Source: Lewinellaceae bacterium | Lineage (GTDB): Bacteria; Bacteroidota; Bacteroidia; Chitinophagales; Saprospiraceae | Assembly: GCA_020636105.1 (NCBI GenBank) | Contig: JACJYL010000002.1 | Location: 2,015,382 to 2,079,381, forward strand | Reading direction: 5' to 3' | Length of the DNA stretch: 64,000 nucleotides | In this document: positions 35,587-44,249 of the stretch, one piece after another | How the letters are laid out: every line of letters starts with the position of its first letter | Numbering within the stretch: position 1 is the stretch's first letter | Notes under the pieces: generated by a model | What the model saw: the letters and a program-made list of their open reading frames with translations, nothing else | Databases searched by the model: none | Told to the model about the DNA's origin: nothing | Position numbers and translations under genes: made by a program

Positions 35587-36903
35587 TCACGGATTCACTA
35601 CGGCCCGGCCTACGCTATCGTAATAGTATCCGCGTTCTTTCATCATTTCCAGGTCGTATAAATTCCGGCCGTCAAAGATGACCTTGTTGTGCATCAATTT
35701 ATCCATGGCGGTGAAACTTGGGGTTCGAAAAACGCTCCACTCTGTCAGTATTGCCAAAGCGTCTGAACCTTCCAGGGCATCGTATTGATCTTCGGCAAAC
35801 TGAATCTTATCCCCGAGCAATTCCCTCACATTATCCATAGCTTCGGGATCGTAGGTTTTAATTTTTGCTCCTGCAGCCAATAATTTTTCAATGGTATACA
35901 ATGCCGGGGCTTCCCGAATATCATCGGTATTGGGTTTGAAGGCCAATCCCCATAAAGCGATGGTTTTGCCTTTCAGATCGCCTCCGAAATATTTGATGAT
36001 TTTTTCGGCTACCAAAAGCCTTTGCCGGTCATTTACATTCAGTACAGCATTCAATATTTTAAAATCATACCCATTGTCTGTAGCTGTTTTGAAAAGTGCC
36101 TGAACATCTTTGGGAAAACAACTGCCCCCGAAGCCTACTCCCGGAAAAAGAAACCTTTTGCCAATCCGGGAATCACTTCCCACGCCCATGCGAACCATGT
36201 CCACATCGGCCCCCAAAATCTCGCATAGGTTGGCAATTTCATTCATAAAAGTAATGCGGGTAGCCAGGTAAGCATTGGCGGTATATTTGGTCATTTCCGC
36301 GGAGCGTTCATCCATGAAATAAATGGGGTTGCCCTGGCGTAAAAATGGTTTATACAATTGCTCCATCACTTTTTTTGCCCGTGCAGAACTGGTTCCGATG
36401 ACCACCCGATCCGGTTTCATAAAATCATCCACGGCTACGCCCTCTCTTAAAAATTCAGGATTACTCACTACATCAAAAAGCGATTCGTCGAGCCCTTCAG
36501 CAAGAGCCTTATGCACAATTTCGGCCGTCCCCACCGGAACCGTACTTTTATCGACAATGACCTTGTAGTCGGTAATGATCTTCGACAAGTCTTTGGCCAC
36601 ACCTAAAACATAAGACAGATCCGCAGCACCATCGCCCCCGGGAGGAGTGGGCAGGGCCAGGAAAATGATCTGTGCGTCCTTTATTCCTTCTTCCAGGTCA
36701 GTGGTAAATTTCAACCTTCCTTGCCTGGAATTTCTTTCGAACAAAAGTTCCAGTCCCGGTTCGTAAATGGGGACAATGCCGTTTTGCATTTTTTCCACCT
36801 TGGCTTTATCGATGTCCACGCAGGTTACCGTATTTCCTGTTTCCGCAAAACAAGTTCCTGTGACAAGTCCTACGTATCCCGTTCCGACCACTGTTATATT
36901 CAT
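35587..36903 (-). CDS. ugd: UDP-glucose 6-dehydrogenase
   Basis: 438 residues. NAD-binding start MNITVVGTGYVGLVTGTCFA; catalytic Cys262 in FGGSCFPKD; Lys206 and the TKYTANAYLA segment; LWGLAFKPNTDDIREAP in the C-terminal domain. It oxidises UDP-glucose to UDP-glucuronate for capsule, exopolysaccharide or lipid A-type sugars. No other polysaccharide genes follow; the nudix and cysN genes lie downstream on the same strand. Confidence 0.96.
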   Translation of the reverse strand: MNITVVGTGYVGLVTGTCFAETGNTVTCVDIDKAKVEKMQNGIVPIYEPGLELLFERNSRQGRLKFTTDLEEGIKDAQIIFLALPTPPGGDGAADLSYVLGVAKDLSKIITDYKVIVDKSTVPVGTAEIVHKALAEGLDESLFDVVSNPEFLREGVAVDDFMKPDRVVIGTSSARAKKVMEQLYKPFLRQGNPIYFMDERSAEMTKYTANAYLATRITFMNEIANLCEILGADVDMVRMGVGSDSRIGKRFLFPGVGFGGSCFPKDVQALFKTATDNGYDFKILNAVLNVNDRQRLLVAEKIIKYFGGDLKGKTIALWGLAFKPNTDDIREAPALYTIEKLLAAGAKIKTYDPEAMDNVRELLGDKIQFAEDQYDALEGSDALAILTEWSVFRTPSFTAMDKLMHNKVIFDGRNLYDLEMMKERGYYYDSVGRAVVNP

Positions 36904-37126
36904 GGGTTCAAATATTTTGATAGTTTTACCGGAATGCGATTATTTTTGATTAAAACTAATATCATTCAATCACAATCTGTCCGGCAGTTATCTTTTTTCT
37001 TAATTAAGCCTGCAAAGTTAAGGCTTTTGTCGGGGATATTAATTTTCTGAAGTTGTTGTTTTTGTATATTACGGGATGAAACTATTTTTTGGATTTTTTT
37101 AAACCAGTAAATTAAAAAAAGCCTTC

Positions 37127-39397
37127 ATGAAACAATGGTTGAACGATATATACCACTCTTTTCCGGTGCAACTGACCATAATGCACCTGCGGAGTAATTT
37201 AATCCTTGTGACTATATGGGTTTCCCTTGTACTTTTTATTACAGGAATCCTTGGAGGAAACCTCGGCTTTCCCAGTTTGTTCCTTGATCCTGAATATTTT
37301 GGTCGAGTTGGTTTTGTCAGTTTTTTTATCGTAGGGGCAGCTTACGGGCTTTTTTTTATGAGCTGGAATCTGGCGACCTATCTTTTAACAGTCCATCAAT
37401 TCCCTTTTCTCGCTTCCCTGGCGCGGCCGTTTACCAAATTTTGCATCAACAATTTCATTATACCTGCTACCTTCGTCCTTTTTTACCTGACCCGGGTCAC
37501 CTACTTTCAGTCCACCTTCGGACGGTTACCCCCCTCTGATATCATGCTTTACACCCTGGGGTTCATGCTGGGCATATTAACCTCACTGATATTGTATGCC
37601 CTTTATTTCCAGTTTACCAATAAAGATATTTCTTCTTACAAAAAGCGAAACCGGCTACTCCCCCACCTCATCCCTGGACTAGCCCCCAGCCGTCCCAATA
37701 TAGACATTGATTACATCAAGCAGCCTGAGCAAAATAAAAGGGTGAAAATTTATCTCAATGAATTTATGCGCCCGAAGATCGTCAGGAGCGTAGCGCATTA
37801 TGAATCGAGTTTCCTCAGGAGCATTTTCAAACAAAACCACCTGAATGCACTCCTTTTTCAATTGCTGACAGTTTTCATTCTTATCCTGCTGGGGTTACTG
37901 ATCGATTATCCTGCATCCCGAATCCCTGCAGGAGCCAGTATCCTGATCCTGCTGAGTATCCTGATCGCCTTTATCGGAGCGATAAGCTACTGGTTCGGCG
38001 AATGGAACGTAATCGTTTTTATTGTTGTGCTTCTTCTCATCAACCATCTTACGAGTTTTGATTTTTTCCACCGGGACAATCTCGTTTATGGCTTGGATTA
38101 TTCGGTGCCGGCGACGAAATACAACGCTAAAAAACTCAAAAGAATATCCGATACCGGGATCATTGAGGAAGATATTGCCGCAACACAAACAATCCTGGAT
38201 AACTGGCGAAAAATCAACGACCCCGGCAACGGGGAAAAACCAAAACTCACGATACTCTGTGTCAGCGGCGGCGGTTTAAAAGCTGCCGCCTGGGCCTTTA
38301 GGAACATACAGCTGGCCGACAGTCTCACCCAGGGTAGATTTTTGCATAGCAATGTACTCATCACCGGCGCTTCCGGAGGCATGCTGGGAGCGGCGTACCT
38401 CAGGGAACTCTATCTCCGAAAACAAAAAGGAGACCTGCTGGATCTATATAGTCAGGCGTACCTGGATAATATTACCAAAGACCTGCTCAACTCCGTCTCC
38501 TTTACCTGGGTGGCCAACGACCTGTTCCTTCCTTTTGCCAAATTCAAATCCGGGGAACAAACCTATTACAAGGACCGGGGTTATATTTTTGAAAGGCAAT
38601 TCAATGAAAATACGGATTTTGTGTTACAAAAAAAACTCGCAGATTATCAACAACCCGAAGCGGAAGGCATTATCCCCATGATGTACATCACCCCTTCCAT
38701 CATCAATGATGCTCGTCGGTTGATCATATCACCACAGGGCGTATCGTTTATGATGCTCGCTCCGGCAGGGCTTCAACTTCACGGGGAGGTGGATATAGAT
38801 GCGGTAGATTTTGGCTGGCTGTTTGCAGCCCACAATCCTGGGGCGCTGCACTTCACATCTGCCCTTAGAATGAACGCCACTTATCCTTATGTTTTACCTA
38901 ATGCACACCTTCCAAGTTCTCCGGAAATACAGGTCATAGATGCCGGCTTTCGCGACAATTTCGGGGTCCTGTCAGCTACCCGATTCCTGCAAACTTTTAA
39001 AGCCTGGATATTGGAAAATACAAGTGGGGTAGTTCTTGTTCAGATCAACAGTGCTGAAAAAACGGGATCGATCCTTCCCAACAGGAACCAGGGAACTATT
39101 GAAAGACTCATTGAACCACTCGGACTCATGGGACTCATGTTTACCGTTCAGGGTTTTGAACAGGACAATAACCTCGGATTTGTGATGGATCTTCTGGGCA
39201 GGGACCATTTTGAGCTGGTACGATTCAATTATACTCCTTTGGATGCGGAAACTCCATCACCGCCCGTATCCTTCCACATTAGCGCACTTGAAAAAAAGAA
39301 TTTACTGGATGCCATACAATCGGAAGAGAATCAACGAGCCATGCAACGACTCATGGAACTGCTTTCCCATGAAAAAATTCCAGCAGCGGGCAAATAA
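37127..39397 (+). CDS. Membrane-bound patatin-like phospholipase
   Basis: 756 residues. The N-terminal ~330 residues have about seven to eight membrane helices (for example around 22-43, 60-85, 105-125, 140-165, 245-265, 275-295, 300-315). The patatin domain follows: LCVSGGGLKAAAWAF (oxyanion loop), the nucleophile S416 in GASGG, and D605 in IDAGFRDNFG as the second catalytic residue. It probably hydrolyses acyl groups of membrane phospholipids from the cytoplasmic side. The large membrane part is unlike soluble patatins. Monocistronic. Confidence 0.88.
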   Translation: MKQWLNDIYHSFPVQLTIMHLRSNLILVTIWVSLVLFITGILGGNLGFPSLFLDPEYFGRVGFVSFFIVGAAYGLFFMSWNLATYLLTVHQFPFLASLARPFTKFCINNFIIPATFVLFYLTRVTYFQSTFGRLPPSDIMLYTLGFMLGILTSLILYALYFQFTNKDISSYKKRNRLLPHLIPGLAPSRPNIDIDYIKQPEQNKRVKIYLNEFMRPKIVRSVAHYESSFLRSIFKQNHLNALLFQLLTVFILILLGLLIDYPASRIPAGASILILLSILIAFIGAISYWFGEWNVIVFIVVLLLINHLTSFDFFHRDNLVYGLDYSVPATKYNAKKLKRISDTGIIEEDIAATQTILDNWRKINDPGNGEKPKLTILCVSGGGLKAAAWAFRNIQLADSLTQGRFLHSNVLITGASGGMLGAAYLRELYLRKQKGDLLDLYSQAYLDNITKDLLNSVSFTWVANDLFLPFAKFKSGEQTYYKDRGYIFERQFNENTDFVLQKKLADYQQPEAEGIIPMMYITPSIINDARRLIISPQGVSFMMLAPAGLQLHGEVDIDAVDFGWLFAAHNPGALHFTSALRMNATYPYVLPNAHLPSSPEIQVIDAGFRDNFGVLSATRFLQTFKAWILENTSGVVLVQINSAEKTGSILPNRNQGTIERLIEPLGLMGLMFTVQGFEQDNNLGFVMDLLGRDHFELVRFNYTPLDAETPSPPVSFHISALEKKNLLDAIQSEENQRAMQRLMELLSHEKIPAAGK

Positions 39398-39414
39398 ATG
39401 CTGTATGATGAAGG

Positions 39415-40437
39415 CTAAAACTTAACCACATACTCGGTCACCTGGGAGGTGCCAGTATTATTTTCCCATAAGGGACCGTTGGTGATTAGGCGAATGGCTT
39501 CTGCTTCCATCACTTTTACAGAATATTGAAGGGCTTTGATATGGGTAAGCTTACCATTGGGTTCCACGACAAATTGTAAGAGAACTTCTCCTGTCATGAC
39601 CGAATCTGGAAGGACTTTGTTTTGCTCCAGGTATTGCTCGAATTTTTGGAAGCCACCCGCAGGTTTCACATCGGGTTGCGCGGTAAAAATATTTTTCGTG
39701 TTGACTCCTGAGGCCGCAGCAGGTGCCTTGGCCATTCCCGCTTTATTAATAGAATCTTGCTGAAATTCGTCCTCAATATCCGCCATATTAACAACATCAG
39801 CATCCATTACCGTAGTTTTTGCTTCCGTGCTTTCTTCTGCAAGGACGATTGTTTCCTTCAATTGATCCTCCCTTGTATCAGGCAAATCATCGGACACCAC
39901 AGCTGGTGAGGTAGGGATAGGGGATTCCTTAGGTGCCTGAGCATTGGGCTCTTTAATATTAACTCCTCCTGGAGCCGGTTTATTCAGATTTCCGGGGTCT
40001 TTTTTCGCCTTGCGCACCTGGGCAATTTGCGACTCCGGTTCATTCGTTTCATGGTAAAATGCAGTATCAGCCCGGGAACCTTCTTCTTGTTTCCCGGGAA
40101 GTGATTTTGTTTCGGCGGGTGGTTTATTTTCTGACCGGGTGTCCGAAGGTTCATAAGCCATATTTGAATCTTTCCAGCCAAAATTATCGTTTACCATCCA
40201 AAATACGCCCCCTGCCAGGAGGAGCAGAGCCACTGCCGCAGCGATGCGCCAAAGAACAAATCCTCCTTTGCGATTTCCGCTACGGTGCAGCAATTTATCC
40301 TTCAAGCGAGCCAGCGCTGCTTCGTGGTCCCCTTCAGGAAACTGACGATATCCCTCCATGGCATCCGCCAGGAAAGGATCGCTCACGGCTGCCTTTTCAA
40401 GCAGCTGCTCGTCTTTTTTCCGTGCATCTCCCCGCAA
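39415..40437 (-). CDS. Anti-sigma-like membrane protein with TonB-C-like periplasmic domain
   Basis: 340 residues from a TTG at 40437. The frame is open for 17 more codons to 40488, reading TKKETKYHLIDAFRKW, which looks like a real N-terminus of this protein type, but its first codon is ATC where ATG is expected (see findings). Domains: a soluble part (KAAVSDPFLADAMEGYRQF), one membrane helix (IAAAVALLLLAGGVFWMV, about 65-82), a long low-complexity linker, and a TonB-C-like end (EVLLQFVVEPNGKLTHIKAL, MEAEAIRLITNGPLW). It follows an ECF sigma gene and probably senses the envelope and holds the sigma factor; this is inference. Confidence 0.72.
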   Translation of the reverse strand: MRGDARKKDEQLLEKAAVSDPFLADAMEGYRQFPEGDHEAALARLKDKLLHRSGNRKGGFVLWRIAAAVALLLLAGGVFWMVNDNFGWKDSNMAYEPSDTRSENKPPAETKSLPGKQEEGSRADTAFYHETNEPESQIAQVRKAKKDPGNLNKPAPGGVNIKEPNAQAPKESPIPTSPAVVSDDLPDTREDQLKETIVLAEESTEAKTTVMDADVVNMADIEDEFQQDSINKAGMAKAPAAASGVNTKNIFTAQPDVKPAGGFQKFEQYLEQNKVLPDSVMTGEVLLQFVVEPNGKLTHIKALQYSVKVMEAEAIRLITNGPLWENNTGTSQVTEYVVKF

Positions 40438-40491
40438 CCATTTGCGGAAGGCGTCGATTAAGTGATATTTTGTTTCTTTTTTCGTGATGGT

Positions 40492-40585
40492 ACTGGTTAC
40501 TTACTGGTTACTGGTTACTTGTTACTTGTTACTTGTTACTTGTTACTTGTTACTTGTTACTTGTTACTTGTTGCTGGTGCTGGTT
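40492..40585 (-). repeat. Heptamer array D between the ECF sigma gene and the TonB-C-like gene
   Basis: On the plus strand eight identical ACTTGTT units stand in a row (40517-40572), flanked by ACTGGTT units, one 4-base slip (40499-40502) and GCTGGTT. Read on the minus strand they are AACAAGT and AACCAGT. The array ends 3 bases before the ATC at 40488. It is the most homogeneous array in the window, so it may have grown recently. Confidence 0.95.
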
Positions 40586-40594
40586 GCTAACTCT

Positions 40595-41182
40595 TTACTC
40601 TCCACTCTGGTTATATTTATTCTCAATACATATTTTCAAATTTCGTCGGCCATTCTGAATATGGGAACGGATTTTTCCGATTTCCTCGTCTTTCATTTCT
40701 GCGATCTCTTTGTAAGAATACCCCTGGTAATAAAACATATCGACACACTCCTTTTGTAGTGCCGTGAGCGTTTCAAGGCAATCTATCAAATGTTTTTCTC
40801 TTTCTTCTGCTTCGGAGGGTTCATCCAGAGGATGCATTTCTTCTGCAGAATACATATTTTCAGGCGTAATATTTACACTCAAATGTTTTTTATCCTTCCT
40901 GAGTTTCATCAGGCAATGATTTTTACTCAATACATAGAGCCATCCCCTGAATGCTGCAATTTCGTGTTTTTTTACCTTTTGTGCCACCTCTTCAAATATA
41001 TTCATCACCGCATCTTCCGCAAGGGCCTCATCCTTCAGATACTTAAGACAAACTCCGAAAGTCAATTCCATATACCGCTGAAATAATACGCCCAAATGCG
41101 ACAGGTCGTCACTTTTAAGGTAAAGATTCAGCAATTCCTCATCGCTGTAATCATCATTATTTCGGCTCCAGAGTTTAAGCAT
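40595..41182 (-). CDS. ECF-type RNA polymerase sigma factor
   Basis: 195 residues. Sigma-2 region about 25-90 (YLKDEALAEDAVMNIFEEVA, then AFRGWLYVLSKNHCL) and sigma-4 region about 135-185 (LTALQKECVDMFYYQGYSYK, then EIAEMKDEEIGKIRSHIQ). It starts 92 bp from the divergent VWA gene, with shared promoter space, and is followed by the TonB-C-like membrane protein, the likely anti-sigma partner. Confidence 0.9.
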   Translation of the reverse strand: MLKLWSRNNDDYSDEELLNLYLKSDDLSHLGVLFQRYMELTFGVCLKYLKDEALAEDAVMNIFEEVAQKVKKHEIAAFRGWLYVLSKNHCLMKLRKDKKHLSVNITPENMYSAEEMHPLDEPSEAEEREKHLIDCLETLTALQKECVDMFYYQGYSYKEIAEMKDEEIGKIRSHIQNGRRNLKICIENKYNQSGE

Positions 41183-41274
41183 TCCTGAGAAAATTCAAAA
41201 TAAAATTCCTGCTCGTGTGTAATTTGACAAGACGGTGCATCCTTCGGGTAACTAAAACTTAAAATTGTAAAGCT

Positions 41275-43503
41275 ATGAAAAATTTGTTCTATTTTATTAC
41301 AGCTGCCGTGGTGTTGTTCGCGGCAGCTGCTTTTGTAACACCGCAAACTTCAACGTACAAAGGATCCTTTTTTGTACAAGACAAAGACATTACGATTACA
41401 GGAACGGTCAGGGATAATAATGGAAACCCTTTAATGGGTGCCTCTGTCCTGGAAAAAGGAACCCAAAGAGGTGCTATGACAGATATTGACGGCAAATACA
41501 GCCTGAATGTTACCAATGACAAAGCCATTATTGTTTTCAGTTACATCGGATTTACCCCCCGGGAAATTCAATTGGGTAAAAGTCAAATACTGGATGTAAT
41601 CATGACCGTCAGTACAACCCTTGAAGAATGTATAGTCGTGGGTTATACTAAGGAAACAGCATCAAAAGAGTACCCGGTAACCACCACGGCTGAAAAGTTT
41701 CAAAAAAATCGCAGGCAAAACAAAAAAATTTTTGATGCGCTGAGTGGAAAAGTAACAGGAGTCAGGATACAAAAAGATGATGAGGTCATACAAGACTCCC
41801 GTTCCGAAACCAAAAACTATGATGTTGACGGGAAAAAAAATCAAAAAAGCCCCACTCCCCCGGCTCCACAAACACTCCAGGTAGCGCCACCGCCGCCGCC
41901 AAACACCACAACTCCGAAACAAATGGTAAAAGCCGATGAACCCAAGCCTGCACCGGCTCCCCAGCCAACCCCTCCGGTTTCCATGGCCAGTGGCGATGTA
42001 AAAAAACCAAAAACTGCCATTGAAACAGGGGCTACTACCATAAAAATGGATACCCTCCTGGATTATGCTGCTGAGCGGTATGAGGAAATTTATGAAAACC
42101 CGTTTTTAGCCGCCACCAAAACGCCGCTCTCCACCTTTTCCATAGATGTGGATGCTGCGGCCTACAGCAATATGCGCCGTTTTGTGAACAATGGCGCCCT
42201 GCCTCCAAAAGATGCCGTGCGCATTGAGGAAATGATCAATTATTTCAACTACGACTACCCTGAACCAAAAGGGGAACACCCTTTTGAGATCATCACGGAA
42301 ATTGCTGATTGTCCATGGCAAAAAGGCCATAAGTTACTGCACATTGGCCTGCAGGGAAAACGCATTGCCAAGGCAGATCTTCCCGCTACCAACCTCGTAT
42401 TTTTGATCGATGTATCGGGCAGTATGAACAGCTCCAATAAACTTCCCTTATTGCAACAATCCCTCAACCTGCTCATCGACAACCTCCGGCAGAATGATTT
42501 TGTCTCCATCGTCGTTTACGCCGGTGCGGCTGGCGTGGTGCTGAATCCTACCAATGGCTCGGACAAACCAGGCATTAAAGCGGCCATCAACCGTTTGCAG
42601 GCCGGAGGTTCCACCGCCGGAGGTGCAGGGATTGAACTGGCTTACAATATGGCCCGGAAAAATTTCATCCGGGGAGGCAATAACCGGGTTATCCTGGCTA
42701 CGGATGGCGATTTTAACGTAGGCGTCAGCAATGACGATGCCCTGGTAAAGCTGATCGAAAAGGAAAGAGAAAGTGGCGTATTCCTGACGGTCCTCGGTTT
42801 CGGAATGGGCAATTACCAGGACGCAAAAATGCAAAAACTGGCCGACAAAGGCAATGGCAACCATGCTTACATCGACAATATTGATGAAGCCAAAAAAGTG
42901 CTGATCAATGAATTTGGCGGAACGATCTTCGCCATTGCCAAGGATGTTAAATTACAATTGGAATTCAACCAGGAACAGGTAAAAGGTTACCGCCTCATCG
43001 GATACGAAAACCGCCTGTTGGCCGATAAGGATTTTGACGACGACACCAAGGACGCCGGAGAATTGGGCGCCGGACATACGGTGACCGCTCTTTATGAAAT
43101 CATCCCCGCTAATTACCAGACGCCCTATATTGTAGATACGGATCAATCCAGGGTTGACCTTGAGCCGGCAACCGCATTTTCAGGTCAGTCCAATGAATTG
43201 GTGCATATCAAATTCCGATACAAGGAACCAGATGGCAAAAAAAGTAAATTACTTGAAAAAGGAGCGGTGGATATGAATATTCCATGGGAGAAAAGTTCGG
43301 ATAATTTTAGATGGTCAGCCGCTGTAGCCGAATTCGGATTGTTGCTCCGCGATTCTAAATATCAAGGGGCCTCCAGTTGGAACGGTTTGAAAAAAATGGC
43401 CGAAAATGCGAAAGGAAAAGATACCAATGGATACCGGGCTGAAATGATCCGGTTGGTTGAGGACGCGACCATCCTGGCGAAAAAACCCATGGCCGGTAAA
43501 TAG
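41275..43503 (+). CDS. Exported VWA protein with SusC-like N-terminal carboxypeptidase-regulatory domain (YfbK-like)
   Basis: 742 residues with signal peptide. Residues about 38-125 are a CarboxypepD_reg-like/SusC-type domain (ITGTVRDNNGNPLMGASVLE, GKYSLNV, FSYIGFTPREI). A Pro-rich linker follows (about 195-250). Then the YfbK-type VWA part: TFSIDVDAAAYSNMRRFV, INYFNYDYPEP, and the MIDAS site D379-V-S381-G-S383. A DUF3520-like C-terminal part ends the protein. VWA proteins bind divalent metal and partner proteins. It is divergent from an ECF sigma gene and likely part of that regulon, which is inference. A bidirectional terminator follows. Confidence 0.88.
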   Translation: MKNLFYFITAAVVLFAAAAFVTPQTSTYKGSFFVQDKDITITGTVRDNNGNPLMGASVLEKGTQRGAMTDIDGKYSLNVTNDKAIIVFSYIGFTPREIQLGKSQILDVIMTVSTTLEECIVVGYTKETASKEYPVTTTAEKFQKNRRQNKKIFDALSGKVTGVRIQKDDEVIQDSRSETKNYDVDGKKNQKSPTPPAPQTLQVAPPPPPNTTTPKQMVKADEPKPAPAPQPTPPVSMASGDVKKPKTAIETGATTIKMDTLLDYAAERYEEIYENPFLAATKTPLSTFSIDVDAAAYSNMRRFVNNGALPPKDAVRIEEMINYFNYDYPEPKGEHPFEIITEIADCPWQKGHKLLHIGLQGKRIAKADLPATNLVFLIDVSGSMNSSNKLPLLQQSLNLLIDNLRQNDFVSIVVYAGAAGVVLNPTNGSDKPGIKAAINRLQAGGSTAGGAGIELAYNMARKNFIRGGNNRVILATDGDFNVGVSNDDALVKLIEKERESGVFLTVLGFGMGNYQDAKMQKLADKGNGNHAYIDNIDEAKKVLINEFGGTIFAIAKDVKLQLEFNQEQVKGYRLIGYENRLLADKDFDDDTKDAGELGAGHTVTALYEIIPANYQTPYIVDTDQSRVDLEPATAFSGQSNELVHIKFRYKEPDGKKSKLLEKGAVDMNIPWEKSSDNFRWSAAVAEFGLLLRDSKYQGASSWNGLKKMAENAKGKDTNGYRAEMIRLVEDATILAKKPMAGK

Positions 43504-43538
43504 CAGGCTTAACTTACAAGCACCTATGAAATAAAAAA

Positions 43539-43577
43539 ATGCCCTCCCGTTCGTTGATTCGGGAGGGCATCGTTATT
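43539..43577. terminator. Bidirectional intrinsic terminator
   Basis: ATGCCCTCCCG (43539-43549) pairs perfectly with CGGGAGGGCAT (43560-43570). A T-rich run follows on the plus strand and a run of seven A precedes it, giving U-runs both ways for the convergent VWA and lipoprotein genes. Confidence 0.88.
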
Positions 43578-43581
43578 TTTT

Positions 43582-44007
43582 TCACAATTCCACCACCTTG
43601 AGTTTGATCACATAATCATTATCATTAGCAGTTGGCGGCTCTACAGGGTAAGGCAATACTTCTTCCAGGGTATAAATATAATTGCCCAGGGTATCGATGG
43701 CGAGTGCTTCGTATCCTGCTCTCAGGATTAATTTGAGATCAAGGGATTCTTCTCCCAATGCAGCAACCTTTAACGTCACCTCTGCCTGCCCTTCCCAAAA
43801 GCAGTCTAACTCCAACGGGCAGCGGGAATCATCAATTTTTGAAAAAAGGACAGACAAAGCGCCGTCATCAGACGTTTTTTGTGCTGCAAAGTTCAATTCA
43901 AAAACTTCGCCAAAGGCAAATCCGGTGTTTTCAAGATTCTTTGTACAAGACCATAAGGTACAAGCACAAGCAGTCCCCAGCATTAAAATAAAAAAACGAT
44001 TTTTCAT
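43582..44007 (-). CDS. Putative lipoprotein, unknown function
   Basis: 141 residues. The start MKNRFFILMLGTACACTLWSC is a lipoprotein signal with the lipobox LWSC (Cys21). The mature part is beta-rich, with a Cys pair in DSRCPLELDCFWEGQAEV. Similar short lipoproteins are common in Bacteroidota, but no function is known to me. Monocistronic, convergent with the VWA gene. Confidence 0.7.
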   Translation of the reverse strand: MKNRFFILMLGTACACTLWSCTKNLENTGFAFGEVFELNFAAQKTSDDGALSVLFSKIDDSRCPLELDCFWEGQAEVTLKVAALGEESLDLKLILRAGYEALAIDTLGNYIYTLEEVLPYPVEPPTANDNDYVIKLKVVEL

Positions 44008-44249
44008 AGCTTAAAATTTTAGTTGATCAATATTTTGGGGTTAGAACCATTTGTCCAAACGCCCTTTATTCATCAAGACTCAAACTCCAACGATCCCCGT
44101 TGGGGGGAATGACGAATTTAAATCCTTCTTAACATTTTATGATAATGACCCACCGATTAAAAATTTTCTTTTATCTTTAACATAACAATTTGGTGCCGGT
44201 ATATCGCGCTTTTACATCCATTCGATCAAGACCTTAAATTTCAAATTTC

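Noticed and set aside
9588..40585. Heptamer arrays as CRISPR
   Set aside because: The unit is 7 bp and there are no spacers or cas genes.
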